A stretch of 64,000 nt of DNA, from the NCBI GenBank assembly GCA_026874595.1, contig CM049314.1:59499300-59563299 (forward strand). Direction: 5' to 3'. The stretch comes from Sipunculus nudus (Eukaryota > Annelida > Sipuncula > Golfingiida > Sipunculidae). The position numbers and the translations under genes were made by a program. Below are positions 1-11,840 of this stretch, piece by piece. How positions within the stretch are numbered: position 1 is the first letter of the stretch; each line of letters opens with the position of its first letter. The notes beneath the pieces are model-generated. The model made no database searches. It saw only the letters and a list, made by a program, of their open reading frames with translations, and was not told where the DNA came from.

Positions 1-604
1 ACTACATCCTTAAAGGTCTCAAAAATAGAGAAAAAAATTGTAAAAATTTGAAAAATACAGGTGGCGCCACCAGTCTGCAGAAACTGATGAAACATCCCAT
101 GATTAATATGTATGCCAAAATCATGACCATCAGTGATGTAGTTAATCAGATATTGAAGTTTTTTTTATGAAATTTTTTACTATTCTGGGGGTTACTTTTG
201 GGCCCCATAGCTCAAAGGATATGGGTAACAGAGACTTATCTTCTTGTTTCCATTGAGACTTTTCATAGGCCTCTTTGAATGTCAAGAATGAAGATTCTAG
301 GTCCAGTCTTTACGATTTGTGCCATGTTAACAGATGTCCACATTTTTAAAGGTCTCAAAAATAGAGAAAAAAATTCGTAAAAAATAAAAAACATAGAGGT
401 GGCTCACCCAGGCTGCGGAAACTCATGAAACACTCCATGATCAATAACCATGCAAACAATTATGGTGATCTCTGCATTAGTTGTTCAGATACTTCAGCTT
501 TTGTATCAAATTTTCCATTATTCTGAGCTGTACTTTGGAGTGCCACAGCTCAAAGGATATGGGTAACAGAGACCAAATTTCAGGTTTCCATGGAGACTTT
601 TCAT
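1..604 (+). repeat. Dimeric satellite, first block
   Basis: Two alternating monomers of about 335 bp. Monomer A contains GGTGGCGCCACC followed by AGTCTGCAGAAACTGATG. Monomer B has GGTGGCTCACCC at the same place. Both carry the shared segments AGGTCTCAAAAATAGAG, GATCAATATG/ATCCATGC, AAAGGATATGGGTAACAGAG and GATTCTAGGTCCAGTC. The block starts inside a unit at the window edge and is cut at 604 by an inserted element. No coding function is evident. Confidence 0.9.
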
Positions 605-2712
605 AGGGGATTCTTAATATTCCTCATGAATAATTAATCAGCTAGCGAAAGCGAGGCTAACTGGGAATAACAGGGAGCACGTGCTCACTCACCATGATTA
701 TGTATAGCAACACAGACCTGTCAGTTGTTCCATTTATCCACTTCAAATTTGTGAATGCTTACAAACAAATTTTGTTAAAAGCATCTGGAAAGAAGTATAA
801 ATCCAAAGGAATCTGCTGCTATGAGCACAATTTGAACCCGACTTATAAGGAAGGTACTTTCCAGTGACTCTTAACATCATAAAGTTAAAGACCCTTGGGC
901 TCACATCTGCTTGGCTCTACGGTCTATGATAGCTATGGATCAAACCACAGGATGCCATTAATTGCCCGAGGTCAATTAAAATATCAAGATATACAAGTAT
1001 CGGGCACAGGTGCTGACTGATACACGTTCCAGACGGCACAGAATGAGAAGGTCTGTGCATGGTTCCTCTGATTGTGTACATTAATACTAAGTTTCTTGTT
1101 TCATGTACAGTAGGCACCGAGAGACACACACACCAAAACACTTTCGGCAGTACGCTGCTTATACTGCCATTATGAAGTCATTAACTTAATAAAGACTAAT
1201 AAAGCATAAATGAAACATATCTGCTTCTATGATTGTTAAAAGTGTTCTGAAATGAAAATATGAAATGTTTTCTATTCACAAGCCTATTAAAAATATAGAT
1301 GTAGGTATGCTGTATCTGGCACCAATAGAAAATATACTGTATTTTTAGTGGCATAACCAACACATAGCTGTCAAGTGAAACACTATGTCACAGGTCATTT
1401 AAAAAAATATATCGCTCCTCATTAGATAGTGATATGGTGAGTTCCTAGGCATGGCAAGGATTATATTAGTGCATGGGCAGAAACAGAATTTTATAAATGA
1501 CACCTTTTTTCCCGCAAGACTTTACATAATTTGAGAAAAAAATATAAAAATATGTAAGGTATGAATTATGTAATAATATATTCATTTTAATTAATGCTCA
1601 ACACTTCACCAGCTCCACACCTTTTAACTCAGGTTAGTTCCTTCAAAAATTCTTTATAAATCGAATATGAAAAGTAATGTGTCATATACTAAAACTTCAT
1701 ATTTGTTGTGAATGGAGAGTTAAAATATACTGACGGCGTGTCCTACAGCTGTGTGACATAAACTGCATTGACAAACAATGGAAAAGGTGAAACAAGAATT
1801 GCATGAGTTAAATATTCTTTAAATTGCAGTGGGTCCAGGCTGGTCATGTGGGGATATATCTATAATTGTTTCGCAATCATGTAATTTAGGGGCCTTAAAG
1901 CTATCCACAGATGCCATCTTAGAGGGCCTCAAGTAAAAATGAGATTAAATGATGACATTAAGTTTTGGTAATATAAAATGTAAGCCCCTTCAACCAATTG
2001 AGACATACCAATGTATCTATTATCTATAAACCAGTAAGGGGATCAATGCTTGGCTGGTAAAAACTATATGCAGATCTCTGCTAAATGTCACCATCAAGTT
2101 AAATATGTTGGTAGTCTTCTGTCATTATTTATTTATGTTATCTATTTATTTTAATAAAGTACAATCAATTGCATGTGTATGGACACAAATTTTGTGAAAC
2201 AGCACAGTATTTTTAAAATATCTTGACACGTACATAATAAAGGTAAGGCAAAACCAAATGAGGGCATGGACTATGTAAAAATGATATTTTAATATGTGTC
2301 TTTATAAATTAATACAGATCATTAAAAATCATTGTTCTAAAATGGTTGTTCATTTACTTTATTCTATGAACAAATATAACAAACAGCAGACCAAACCAGG
2401 AACATATGAACACACAATCACAAAGAGTCCCTCGTCCAGATGTATGAATTAATGAATTAATTGGTAATTTCCACTGTTTCTCTTTACCTGGATCACTTAT
2501 GAAAACTAATGAAAAATCAAATCTGATGTCCAATTAGTAAATGAGTAGCATGAAGAAACAGAAAAGGCTGTGACACGACCTGCCATGCTGAGCTAAACTG
2601 TATCAGCACATGTGTTACTGCTGTGACAAGTGAGCACGTGTCTTTGTTATTCCCCACTGGCCTCGCTTTGGCCTCTGGTATGTGTGGCATGCATAGAATT
2701 TAAGAGTCCCCT
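605..2712. mobile_element. 2.1-kb terminal-inverted-repeat DNA element, non-autonomous
   Basis: The ends are inverted copies of each other over about 85 bp (605-691 and 2626-2712). Both start AGGGGA(T/C)TCTTAA and share AAAGCGAGGC, GGGAATAACA and CACGTGCTCAC. The element sits inside the dimeric satellite, so other satellite units show the empty site (TTTTCATGGGTCACC near 4060). This implies a 2-bp duplication, AT or TA. The interior is AT-rich with no reading frame resembling a transposase. The superfamily is not assigned; a 2-bp TA duplication would fit Tc1/mariner-like mobilisation, but that is inference. Confidence 0.75.
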
Positions 2713-5362
2713 ATGGGTCACCCTGTGTGTCAAGGATGAAGATTCTAGGTCCAGTCGTTACAATTTGAACCCTGTTGACAGATAACTACATCTGAAAAGG
2801 TCTCAAAAATAGAAAAAAAAATGGTAAAAATTCGAAAAATACAGGTGGCGCCACCAGTCTGCAGAAACTGATGGAACATCTAATGATCAATATGTATGCC
2901 AAAAATCATGACCATCAATGATGTAGTAAATCAGATATTGAAGTTTTTTTATGAAATTTGTGACTATTCTGGGGGGTACTTTTGGGCCCCATAACTCGGA
3001 GGAGATGGGTAACAGAGACCTAGCTTCTTGTTTCCATGGAGACTTTTCATAGGCCTCTCAGAATGTCAAGAATAAAGATTCTAGGTCCAGTCTTTACGAT
3101 TTGTGCCCTGTTAACAGATTTCTACATTTTTAAAGGTCTCAAAAATAGAGGAAAAAATTCGTAAAAAAAATAAAAAAAATAGAGGTGGCTCACCCAGGCT
3201 GCGGAAACTCATAAAACACTCCATGATCAATATCCATGCAAACAATTATGGTGACGTCTGCATTAGTTGTTCAGATACTTCAGCTTTTGTATCAAATTTT
3301 CCATTATTCTGAGTTGTACTTTGGAGTGCCACAGCTCAAAGGATATTGATAACAGAGACCTAATTTCAGGTTTCAATGGAGACTTTTAATGGGTCACCCT
3401 GTGTGTCAAGGATGAAGATTCTAGGTCCAGTCGTTACAATTTGAATCCTGTTGACAGATAACTACATCCTTAAAGGTCTCAAAAATAGAGAAAAAAATGG
3501 TAAAAAATTGAAAAATACAGGTGGCGCCACCAGTCTGCAGAAACTGATGAAACATCTTATGATCAATATGTATGCCAAAAATCATGACCATCAGTGATGT
3601 AGTTAATCAGATATTGAAGTTTTTTTATGAAATTTGTGACTATTCTGGGGGGTACTTTTGGGCCCCATAGCTCGGAGGAGATGGGTAACAGAGACCTAGC
3701 TTCTTGTTTCCATGGAGACTTTTCATAGGCCTCTCAGATTGTCAAGAATAAAGATTCTAGGTCCAGACTTTACGATTTGTGCCCTGTTAACAGATTTCTA
3801 CATTTTTAAAGGTCTCAAAAATAGAGGAAAAAATTCGTAAAAAAATAAAAAAAATAGAGGTGGCTCACCCAGGCTGTGGAAACTCATGAAACACTCCATG
3901 ATCAATATCCATGCAAACAATTATGGTGATCTCTGCATTAGTTGTTCAGATACTTCAGCTTTTGTATCAAATTTTCCATTATTCTGAGTTGTATTTGGAG
4001 TGCCACAGCTCAAAGGATATTGGTAACAGAGACCTAATTTCAGGTTTCCATGGAGACTTTTCATGGGACACCCTGTGTGTCAAGGATGAAGATTCTAGGT
4101 CCAGTCGTAACAATTTGAATCCTGTTGACAGATAACTACATCCTTAAAGGTCTCAAAAATAGAGAAAAAAATTGTAAAATTTTGAAAAATACAGGTGGCG
4201 CCACCAGTCTGCAGAAACTGATGAAACATCTTATGATCAATATGTATGCCAAAAAATCATGACCATCAGTGATGTAGTTAATCAGATATTGAAGTTTTTT
4301 TTATAAAATTATTGCCTATTCTGGGGGGTACTTTTGGGCCCCATAGCTCAAAGGATATGGGTAACAGAGACCTAATTTCTGGTTTCCATGGAAACCTTTT
4401 ATAGGCCTCTCAGATTTTCAAGAATGAAGATTCTAGGTCCAGTCTTTACGATTTGTGCCCTGTTAACAGATGTCCACATTTTTAAAGGTCTCAAAAATAG
4501 AAAAAAAATTCGTAAAATATAAAAAAAATAGAGGTGGCTCACCCAGGCTGCGGAAACTCATGAAACACTCCATGATCAATATCCATGCAAACAATTATGG
4601 CAATCTCTGCATTAGTTGTTCAGATACTTCAGCTTTTGTATCAAATTTTCCATTACTCTGAGCTGTACTTTGGAGTGCCACAGCTCAAAGGATATGGGTA
4701 ACAGAGACTTCATTTCAGGTTTCCATGGAGACTTTTCATAGGTCTCCCTGTGTGTAAAGAGTGAAGATTCCAGGTCCAATTTGAACCCTGTTGACAGATA
4801 ACTACATCCTTATAGGTCGCAAAAATAGAGAAAAAAATTGTAAACATTTGAAAAATACAGGTGGCGCCAACAGTCTTCAGAAACTGATGAAACATCTCAT
4901 GATCAATATGTATGCCAAAATCATGACCATCAGTGATGTAGTAAATCAGATATTGAAGTTTTTGTATGAAATTTTTCACTATCCTGGGGGGTACTTTGGG
5001 GTCCGATAGCTCAAAGGATATGGGTAACAGAGACCTAATTTCTGGTTTCCATGGAGACTTTTTATAAGTCTCTCAGAATATCAAGAATGAAGATTCTAGG
5101 TCTAGTCTTTACGATTTGTGCCCTGTTAACAGATGTCCACATTTTTAAAGGTCTCAAAAATAGAGAAAAAAATTCGTAAAAAAATAAAAAAAATACAGGT
5201 GGCGCCACCAGTCTGCAGGAACTGACGGAACACTCCATGATCAATATGTATGCCAAAAATCATGACCATCAGTGATGTAGTTAATGAGCTATTGAAATTT
5301 TTAGTATGAAATTTCTGACTATTCTGGGGAGTACTTTGGGGCCCCCTAGCTCGAAGGATATG
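2713..5362 (+). repeat. Dimeric satellite, second block (higher-order A-B array)
   Basis: Continuation of the first block. The A palindrome GGTGGCGCCACC lies at about 2846, 3520, 4194, 4860 (with an AAC variant) and 5198. B-type GGTGGCTCACCC lies at about 3185, 3859 and 4533. Successive A-A spacing is 666-674 bp and A-B spacing about 335-339 bp, so this is a two-monomer higher-order repeat. The last B position (5198) carries the A-type palindrome. Short open frames here have no conserved phase between units and are not genes. The block ends abruptly at about 5362 against the 234-bp satellite. Confidence 0.9.
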
Positions 5363-6660
5363 GCCCCCAGATAGCATGAAAACAAGGGACCCATGTGGGA
5401 CCAATAGGGTCCCATATGGGCTGATCCAGTGGGCACCCGTGACTTTTTGCTCCCGGGTCCAATGTTGGCTAGGAAGTGGGGCCAACATGGGTATACATGT
5501 GGGTCCATGGAGGGTACCAGGTGGGGCCTTTATATGGGGCCCACGAATGGCTACCAATGGGCTAAACAGGGGCAGACACATGGGTCCTTGGAGGGTTTGT
5601 CACTACATGCAAACAAGGGACCCTTGAGGTACATGACCATGGGCCCCATATGGGCTAACCCCGTGGACACCCGTGACTTTTTGCTCCCGGGTCCGATGTT
5701 GGCTAGGACGTGGGGCCAACATGGGTATACATATGGGTCCATGGAGGGTACCAGGTGGGGCCTGTATATGGGGCCCACGAATGGCTACCAATGGGCTAAA
5801 CAGGGGCAAACACAAGGGCTTTGGAGGGTGTGTCACTACATGCAAACAAGGGACCCTTGAGGTACATGTCCATGGGCCCCATATGGGCTAACCCCATGGG
5901 CACCCTTGACTTTTTGCTCCCGGGTCCGATGTTGGCTAGGACGTGGGGCCAACATGGGTATACATGTGGGCCCACGGAGAATACCAGGCGGGGTCTGTAT
6001 ATGGGGCCCACGAATGGCTACTAATGGCCTAAACAGGGGCAGACACATGGGTCCTTGGGGGGTTTGTCACTACATGGAAACAAGGGACCCTTGTGGTACA
6101 TGTCAATGGGTCCCATATGGGCTAACTCCGTGGGCACCCGTGACTTTTTGCTCCCGGGTCCAATGTTGGCTAGGACGTGGGGCCAACATGGGTACACATG
6201 CAGGCCCATGGAGGGTACCAGGCGGGGTCTGTATATGGGGCCCACGAATGGCTACCAATGGGCTAAACAAGGGCAGACACATGGGTCCTTGGATGGTTTG
6301 TCACTACATGCAAACAAGGGTCCCTTGTGGTACATGTCCAAGGGTCCCATATGGGCTAACCCCGTGGGCACCAGTGACTTTTTGCTCCCGGGTCCAATGT
6401 TGGCTAGGACATTGGGCCAACATGTGTACAAGAATAGCTACCAATGGGCTAAACAGGGGCAGACACAAATGTCCTTGGAGGGTTTATCACTGCATGCAAA
6501 CAAGGGACCCATTTGGTACATATCTATTTGCCCCATATGAGCTAACCCCATGGTCACCAGTGATTTTTTGCTCCCGGGTCCAATGCTGGCTAGGACGTAT
6601 GGCCAACAGGAGTACACATGTAGGCCCATGGAAGGTACAAGGGAGGGTCTGTATATGGGC
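5363..6660 (+). repeat. GC-rich 234-bp tandem satellite, about six copies
   Basis: The anchor GACTTTTTGCTCCCGGGTCC recurs at 5441, 5675, 5908, 6142 and 6376, with a variant at 6562. The period is 233-234 bp, and the last interval is shortened to 186 by an internal deletion near 6425. Units are much richer in GC than the surroundings and full of GGGCCC/CCATGG-like palindromes. Because 234 is divisible by three, long frames stay open on both strands (up to 264 codons at 5906-6700). I treat these as by-products of the repeat, not genes. Confidence 0.92.
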
Positions 6661-7289
6661 CAGTACTTTTGTCGTTATAAAAATAAAACAGTGCTATTAA
6701 TTGAGATAATCCAGGTATTGCAGGTACAAAAATATGTGTTTCTCTCCTGTTTCATTGTTTGCGTTTGAGTTTACTTGTCTTCATATAGGTATAGTCCTTA
6801 ATACACATATTTCTTATGCTGTAGTAGATACAGTTATTTTACAGGGTGAGGCTTTTTTTTAATTAAACTTAATTAAGTTTGGTAATGGGCCATTTAATGT
6901 AAGTATGCAGGCATATTATAGGGTTGCAGCACATGATAATTCTGATATTAGGTTAGCAAATGGACACATTTCAATCGCAAAAACTTTCTAAATAGTTTCT
7001 TATATATGATTTATTTCCCTAAACAGTAATATCATAAAGATCTGTATTACAAAAACTGTTAACGGAGTTGATAAAATAAAGTTGGATTAAATCAATAAAG
7101 GATTATTTAAATTGATTTTTTTTAATCATATATAAGTGAATTTTTCAAGCCCTAGATAATACAATGTGTTTTGGACAATTTTTCTTTGTTCCTGATACCA
7201 TGAGCATGATTTATTCGTTTCAGAGTAATATGTACAAACTTGCCACTTTATCTTACATGAAAGGTACAACTGGTCACAAAAACTAACAC
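6661..7289. other. AT-rich stretch, no gene seen
   Basis: Unique-looking AT-rich DNA after the satellite. It has short poly-T and poly-A runs and no supported RNA gene or coding frame. Confidence 0.6.
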
Positions 7290-7455
7290 AAGGCATTCTC
7301 CATGGCAAGGATGGTGGCGTGCGGTAATCTGTTAGGGGGGAGGAAACAGGGGGATTTGGTCAGGCCACTACAACTCGCTCTTATAGCCACTCGGGATTGA
7401 ACCCGGGTCACAAGGTGCCAGCAGGGAACGCCATCCGTTTTACCACTTTTCTGTT
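7290..7455 (-). mobile_element. tRNA-derived SINE, copy 1
   Basis: Read on the minus strand it begins with a tRNA-like head: an A-box-like TGGTAAAACGG, then a B-box-like GGTTCAATCCC about 36 nt later. It continues with GTGGCTATAAGAGCGAGTTG, TGTAGTGG, a C-rich segment and CAGATTACCGCACGCCACCA. The same order of blocks occurs on the plus strand at 36225-36400, which supports a dispersed family rather than a chance tRNA resemblance. The A and B boxes would be the RNA polymerase III promoter. Membership in a named molluscan SINE family is not established here. Confidence 0.65.
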
Positions 7456-7461
7456 TTCACG

Positions 7462-7850
7462 GTGTAATAGTGGTGTTCCGATTAATCGATTGATGACTGG
7501 ACTTTTTTTTCCAAAAGTAATTAATCGATTGCATTTTGCATAATCGGTTAATATGATTATGCATGCATATGCAAAGAATCCTGTCAGAGATATGCGAACA
7601 CAAAATAACAATGTACACCGAACAGCATCACAACAGAACCTTGCGGCAGCCAACAATCGTCCGTCGGCAAGTTCGACTTGGCTACGGGTTAATGGATTGT
7701 TTCATTATGAATAGTGATGTACAAGTCAGACTATTTACTTGGGTCAATATTTATGGTACTGGTATACAGTAGATTACACGGTACATAAAATAATCGATTA
7801 AATTATCGATCATCGGCCGTTTTTATTTTTTAATCATCGATTATGATTTT
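7462..7850. mobile_element. Possible hAT-like non-autonomous element relic
   Basis: The left side begins AGTGGTGTTCCGATTAATCG, which resembles hAT terminal sequence. Repeated ATCGATT/AATCGAT motifs follow and recur near 7787-7845. A matching inverted right end could not be placed cleanly, so boundaries are approximate and the element may be truncated. Confidence 0.35.
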
Positions 7851-8264
7851 AAAACCATTTCCTTCAACTTATATATATAAATATATATATACACACACAC
7901 ACACATTTAAAAAGCTCAAAGGAAATAGCCCTGCTCACTGGTGATAATTACAAAATAACTATATATTTGCTATACTTATAATGTGTACTTTTATGGACTA
8001 TATCAGAGGTGCAGGTGTCTCTCATGATCAAATAATTCTAGAAATATCATTATTTCAGCTATGTGACAGTGATATGTGCATAAAATAATCATGGAAATGT
8101 ATGAACACCTGTCAATTATAAAACAAGGAATAATGTGATACAAATTTTATTTATTAACTGAAATAAAATGCTCCCAAAACAAGGCATACAGGCCTAATGC
8201 GAACCTGTTTGGGAGTATGAATAGAAGAAAATAACAAATAAGCAAATCCCGATAGAATTTTTTA
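7851..8264. other. AT-rich stretch with a mixed TA/CA microsatellite
   Basis: Contains a (TA)n(CA)n tract at about 7869-7905 and, near 8178, the segment TACAGGCCTAATGCGAACCT that recurs near 11560. No gene seen. Confidence 0.55.
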
Positions 8265-8420
8265 TATGACTAATTTTTTTGCAAAAAACAAAAAAAATGG
8301 TGATGCTTGCTCCTGCCCTTTATGAGATAGCTATGACAAACGACGGACGACGGCACACCATCGCATAAGCTCAGAGTCTAGACGTCGAGACGATGTGTCT
8401 AGTGGTGTAGACTCATTTTC
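8265..8420 (+). repeat. Truncated tail of the GACGAC-tailed repeat family
   Basis: Shares GATGCTTGCTCCTGCC, GAGATAGCTATG, then ACGACGGACGACGGCAC and CCATCGCATAAGCTCA with the fuller copies ending at about 9215 and 14915. Only the 3' part is present. Confidence 0.65.
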
Positions 8421-8730
8421 TAGACACCAGACAGAGCCAGGTTAGTTGCCATGGTGATGTCTTGGCCTCACCTGGTTGAACTGAGTGACCTCCTGACTTG
8501 GCATGTTGAAACTTGGCATATCAAATCTGTTTTCAAACACTGAAAGCCTTTTCCAATTGACTACACTGGCTAAAGCTGCATTTACCCAATATATTCTTAT
8601 AAAACTGACAGAACCCTACCATTGAACAATTCTTGTAAAGTTTAAACCAATCAGCTTAACAGTTTCATCATAAAACTGTATAGGCTAAAGGAGTCTTAAA
8701 ATACATTTTTGCTTGTAAAAACTAGGTTAA
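8421..8730. other. No gene seen
   Basis: Unique AT-rich DNA between two copies of the GACGAC-tailed family. Confidence 0.5.
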
Positions 8731-9215
8731 TGTTAGTGGCGCCACCAATACCTTAATTAAAGATATGACTTATGTTATAAAACATTGGCATAAAATTTGG
8801 TGATGCTAGCTCCAGAAGTTTCTGAGATCATTTTAATTTTAGTGTGCGTTTTTGGACAGATGACTAAGTTTAACCTCTTGTAACTCGGCCAAAAATCTCC
8901 GAACTGGAACCATTCAAACAAACTTGAGAGAGATTGTTCCAGGGATAAATTAAAAAAAAAATTGGACAATTTACTTGGACAGTTTCGGAGAAGAAGATTC
9001 TTAAATCTCTTTTAGCGTTTTCCCTATAAAATCTCAGAAAATAAAGTTAGACAAAAAAATAAACAAAATCCGATAGAGTTTATCAATTGATGCTAGCTCC
9101 TGCCATTTTTGAGATAGCTATGGTTAACGTACAGACGACGCACGGCACAAGACGCACTGACGCACGACTGGGTACCATCACATAAGCTCGCAGGTTCGCT
9201 AAAAATTGAAAATGA
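8731..9215 (+). repeat. GACGAC-tailed dispersed repeat, copy with palindrome head
   Basis: Starts with TAGTGGCGCCACCAATACC. It runs through AACTCGGCCAAAAATCTCCG and GTTTCGGAGAAGAAGAT, then TGCTAGCTCCTGCCATTTTT, and ends in the acgacgcac tail and CATAAGCTCGCAGGTTCGCT. The whole length is homologous to 14425-14915. Non-coding. Confidence 0.75.
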
Positions 9216-11840
9216 ACATTTTCAAATGAACATAAGCTAAATCTGATAAGTATACATGTATATTGTACTCACTGTGTAAAACATTAATATTTTGGCCTCT
9301 TGTCGTTAATAATGCAATCATGAAAAAAAATTATGTGCTTAAAATAAGTTTGGATAGAGGGAGGAGGCGGAGGAGAGGGGGGGGGGGAGTATTAAACAAT
9401 GCTTATAGGAAAAGGGTTGATTCAACAAAGATTGACAGATGGCACTGGTCCCTTTATATCACATACTGCTGAGGCAAGAACATAATATGTTTCAATTATA
9501 TCTTTTTTTATTACACTGATTTCTTTCTCATTTAATAAATCCTTATATATTTGCTATAAAAATAATGTACCAGTCCACAGGTGCAGGGGCTCAATGGCAA
9601 GGGGAAGGGGGTGTTAATGATGAGAGGTGAAATTTAAGGCAACAGTAATTACGGGAGGAAATATTTATTCATAATTGTAACAAATTTTTAAAAAAAGACA
9701 GAGGTGGATAAACAAAGCCAATAACTTTATTTTATCTTATGCTGAGGCAGGAAAATAATAAAAAAAATATTTGCATAAGATCTTCATTCTTTTCATCACA
9801 TCAATCTTTTTTTAACAAGTTTATAAATATTTTACATTTGCAATATATCATATATATATCTGAATATATATATAAGTTGATTTACAATTCTCAATAGCAT
9901 CTTCATTTATCCCAAATTTTGTCCAAAAACAACACATTATACATTCACATGTATTAATTTTTTTACCACAAAAAAATATATATTTTATAAATTTGCAAAA
10001 CAATAAATATCTGAAAATTTAACTTGATTCAGAATTTACAATTTTAAATTGCACCTTCATTAATTCATAATTTAGCTCATACATTATCAAATTACGTATC
10101 CTGTTGGGTTTAATTTTAATTTGTCATTTTAATTTGTTTTTAATTTTGGGAATTAATTTATTTAGAGTATTTCATTACCATAACATGGCATTAAGGATTA
10201 CTCCATTTAGAACAGAGAAGTGAAAAGAGCTTTACATTTCAATGTAATTTCTGTGTCAATTAAAGAAGTAATTCAAACGATAGGTTTCACATTACATTTG
10301 GTGCCTGGGGGGGGCGGGTTACGTATTATGCAAATTAAATTTATTTGATAATAGCCAGTTATTCTACTTGTAATGATGGACCGCTTACTTTTGAAAACAT
10401 TCAAAATAAAATCAGAGAGGTTTGTAATATTCTCCACGAGGTGTCTGAAAATGTCCGGCTTTTATATGGTCCTGTCGAGATCAGTTTCGGAATCAACCTC
10501 CACGGAGGGTCACGGACTATAGCGACAATATCGCGTGGATAAATCCTCTACAGGCAATCCTAAGGCCGAAGGCGGAAAAAGCCGACCTATTTAAATCTCT
10601 TCGTTAAAATGGCTGCAAACATGTGACCACGAGGTTTTGATTTTGAAAATTCAGAATGAAATAAGCTAATTTGGATAACCGATCGCCATATACCTATGCT
10701 TGCAGCATCGCATTTGTGAGCACTGGAATTGTTGCACATGCATGGACTATTTCCCGCTATGAAACCACATGAATGAAACTATACACTCGCATGCGCGTAG
10801 TATACTATGAATCTCTGATTGGCTCTCTTTCTAGGGCTGCTGGGCGATCGCAGCTAATCGCATTGAAGCCCGGTAGGTCGTCTTATGCAAATAAACTCTT
10901 TAATCAAATATACACACAATGAAAATGCTAAAAATAGCGATAGGCACCTGTGTTATTTGTGGCCAATGCCGCGTTATACCGCTATTCTAAGGGCTCCGAA
11001 TCGTTTGATGCAAAAAAAAAATTCTAAAATGATGTTCATCAGTATATACCTACGTTTGATATATTTGTTTTTCATTAGTTTGTTATTTTTTCTTGCATTT
11101 GTCTACATTTCTGAGGGGTAAACTCTTAATTAATTTGATATATTTTATCAAATTCCCGACTGGTATAATTTCACCATATTTTACATATTGTTTTTTTTTA
11201 ATGTGTTTCTGATGTTTTTTTTTTTCGATGATTGACACCAGATAGATTCTATCTTAAAGATGATTTAAGTGATATTTTAAAGAAAAAGACTGTTTGCTTA
11301 TTTTTCTTGATTTCTGACTGGGTGGCCCTGATAAACCCTGATACTGCTAACATGTGCGTTTGTAATTCGAATTGTATATTACATGGCTAATTTTATTTGC
11401 CTGAACTTTCCTTTACTTGTTGTTAGCTTTTTATTGCCACTGACCATATAACATACTTCAAAATTAATAGTTTAATTTGCAACAAGTGTCCTTTACCAGT
11501 TATTATAAACGTTCAAGTTGTTTAATTAAGATAAATAGATTGATTGGTTTTACAACAAGGCCTACAGGCCTAATGCGAACCTGTGCAAAGTTTAGGATTA
11601 TGAATGGAGGTTTATTATTAAAATTTAATATTGATCCTCTTAAGTCCTGCATATCTACCTCAGTCATAATGATTTCAGCAAAATGGACGTTTCCGACCTG
11701 CAAGTTTCAGACTAGGACATTTTAAAACCAGAATATGGATAGTGGACAAGTGACTATGTGTATCCGCAGAAATCACAGTGGGACGGTTGAAGTGAGGCAT
11801 GGATTAAGTGGCAAGGGGAATAGAATGAGGTGTGTTGCAT
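9216..11840. other. AT-rich intergenic DNA, no gene seen
   Basis: Includes a purine-rich G-run tract at about 9357-9390 and a G-run near 10308-10317. Two loosely similar segments lie near 9420-9560 and 9700-9850. No reading frame is convincing; those present are short and lack codon structure or recognisable domains. Confidence 0.5.
10789..10892 (+). promoter_or_regulatory. Promoter-like cluster (NRF1-like, CCAAT, octamer)
   Basis: Within about 100 bp lie GCATGCGC (10789-10796, NRF1-like), ATTGG (10818-10822, reverse CCAAT box) and ATGCAAAT (10885-10892, octamer), in a locally more GC-rich patch. No transcript start or downstream gene could be identified, so this is a motif observation only. 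Confidence 0.2.

Noticed and set aside
826-850. B-box-like GGGTTCAAATTG on the minus strand as a tRNA
   Set aside because: No A box, acceptor or anticodon arm could be built around it.
5906-6700. 264-codon frame (plus) in the 234-bp satellite as a gene
   Set aside because: Frames stay open on both strands only because the period is a multiple of three. No frame is favoured and there is no start, end or domain logic.
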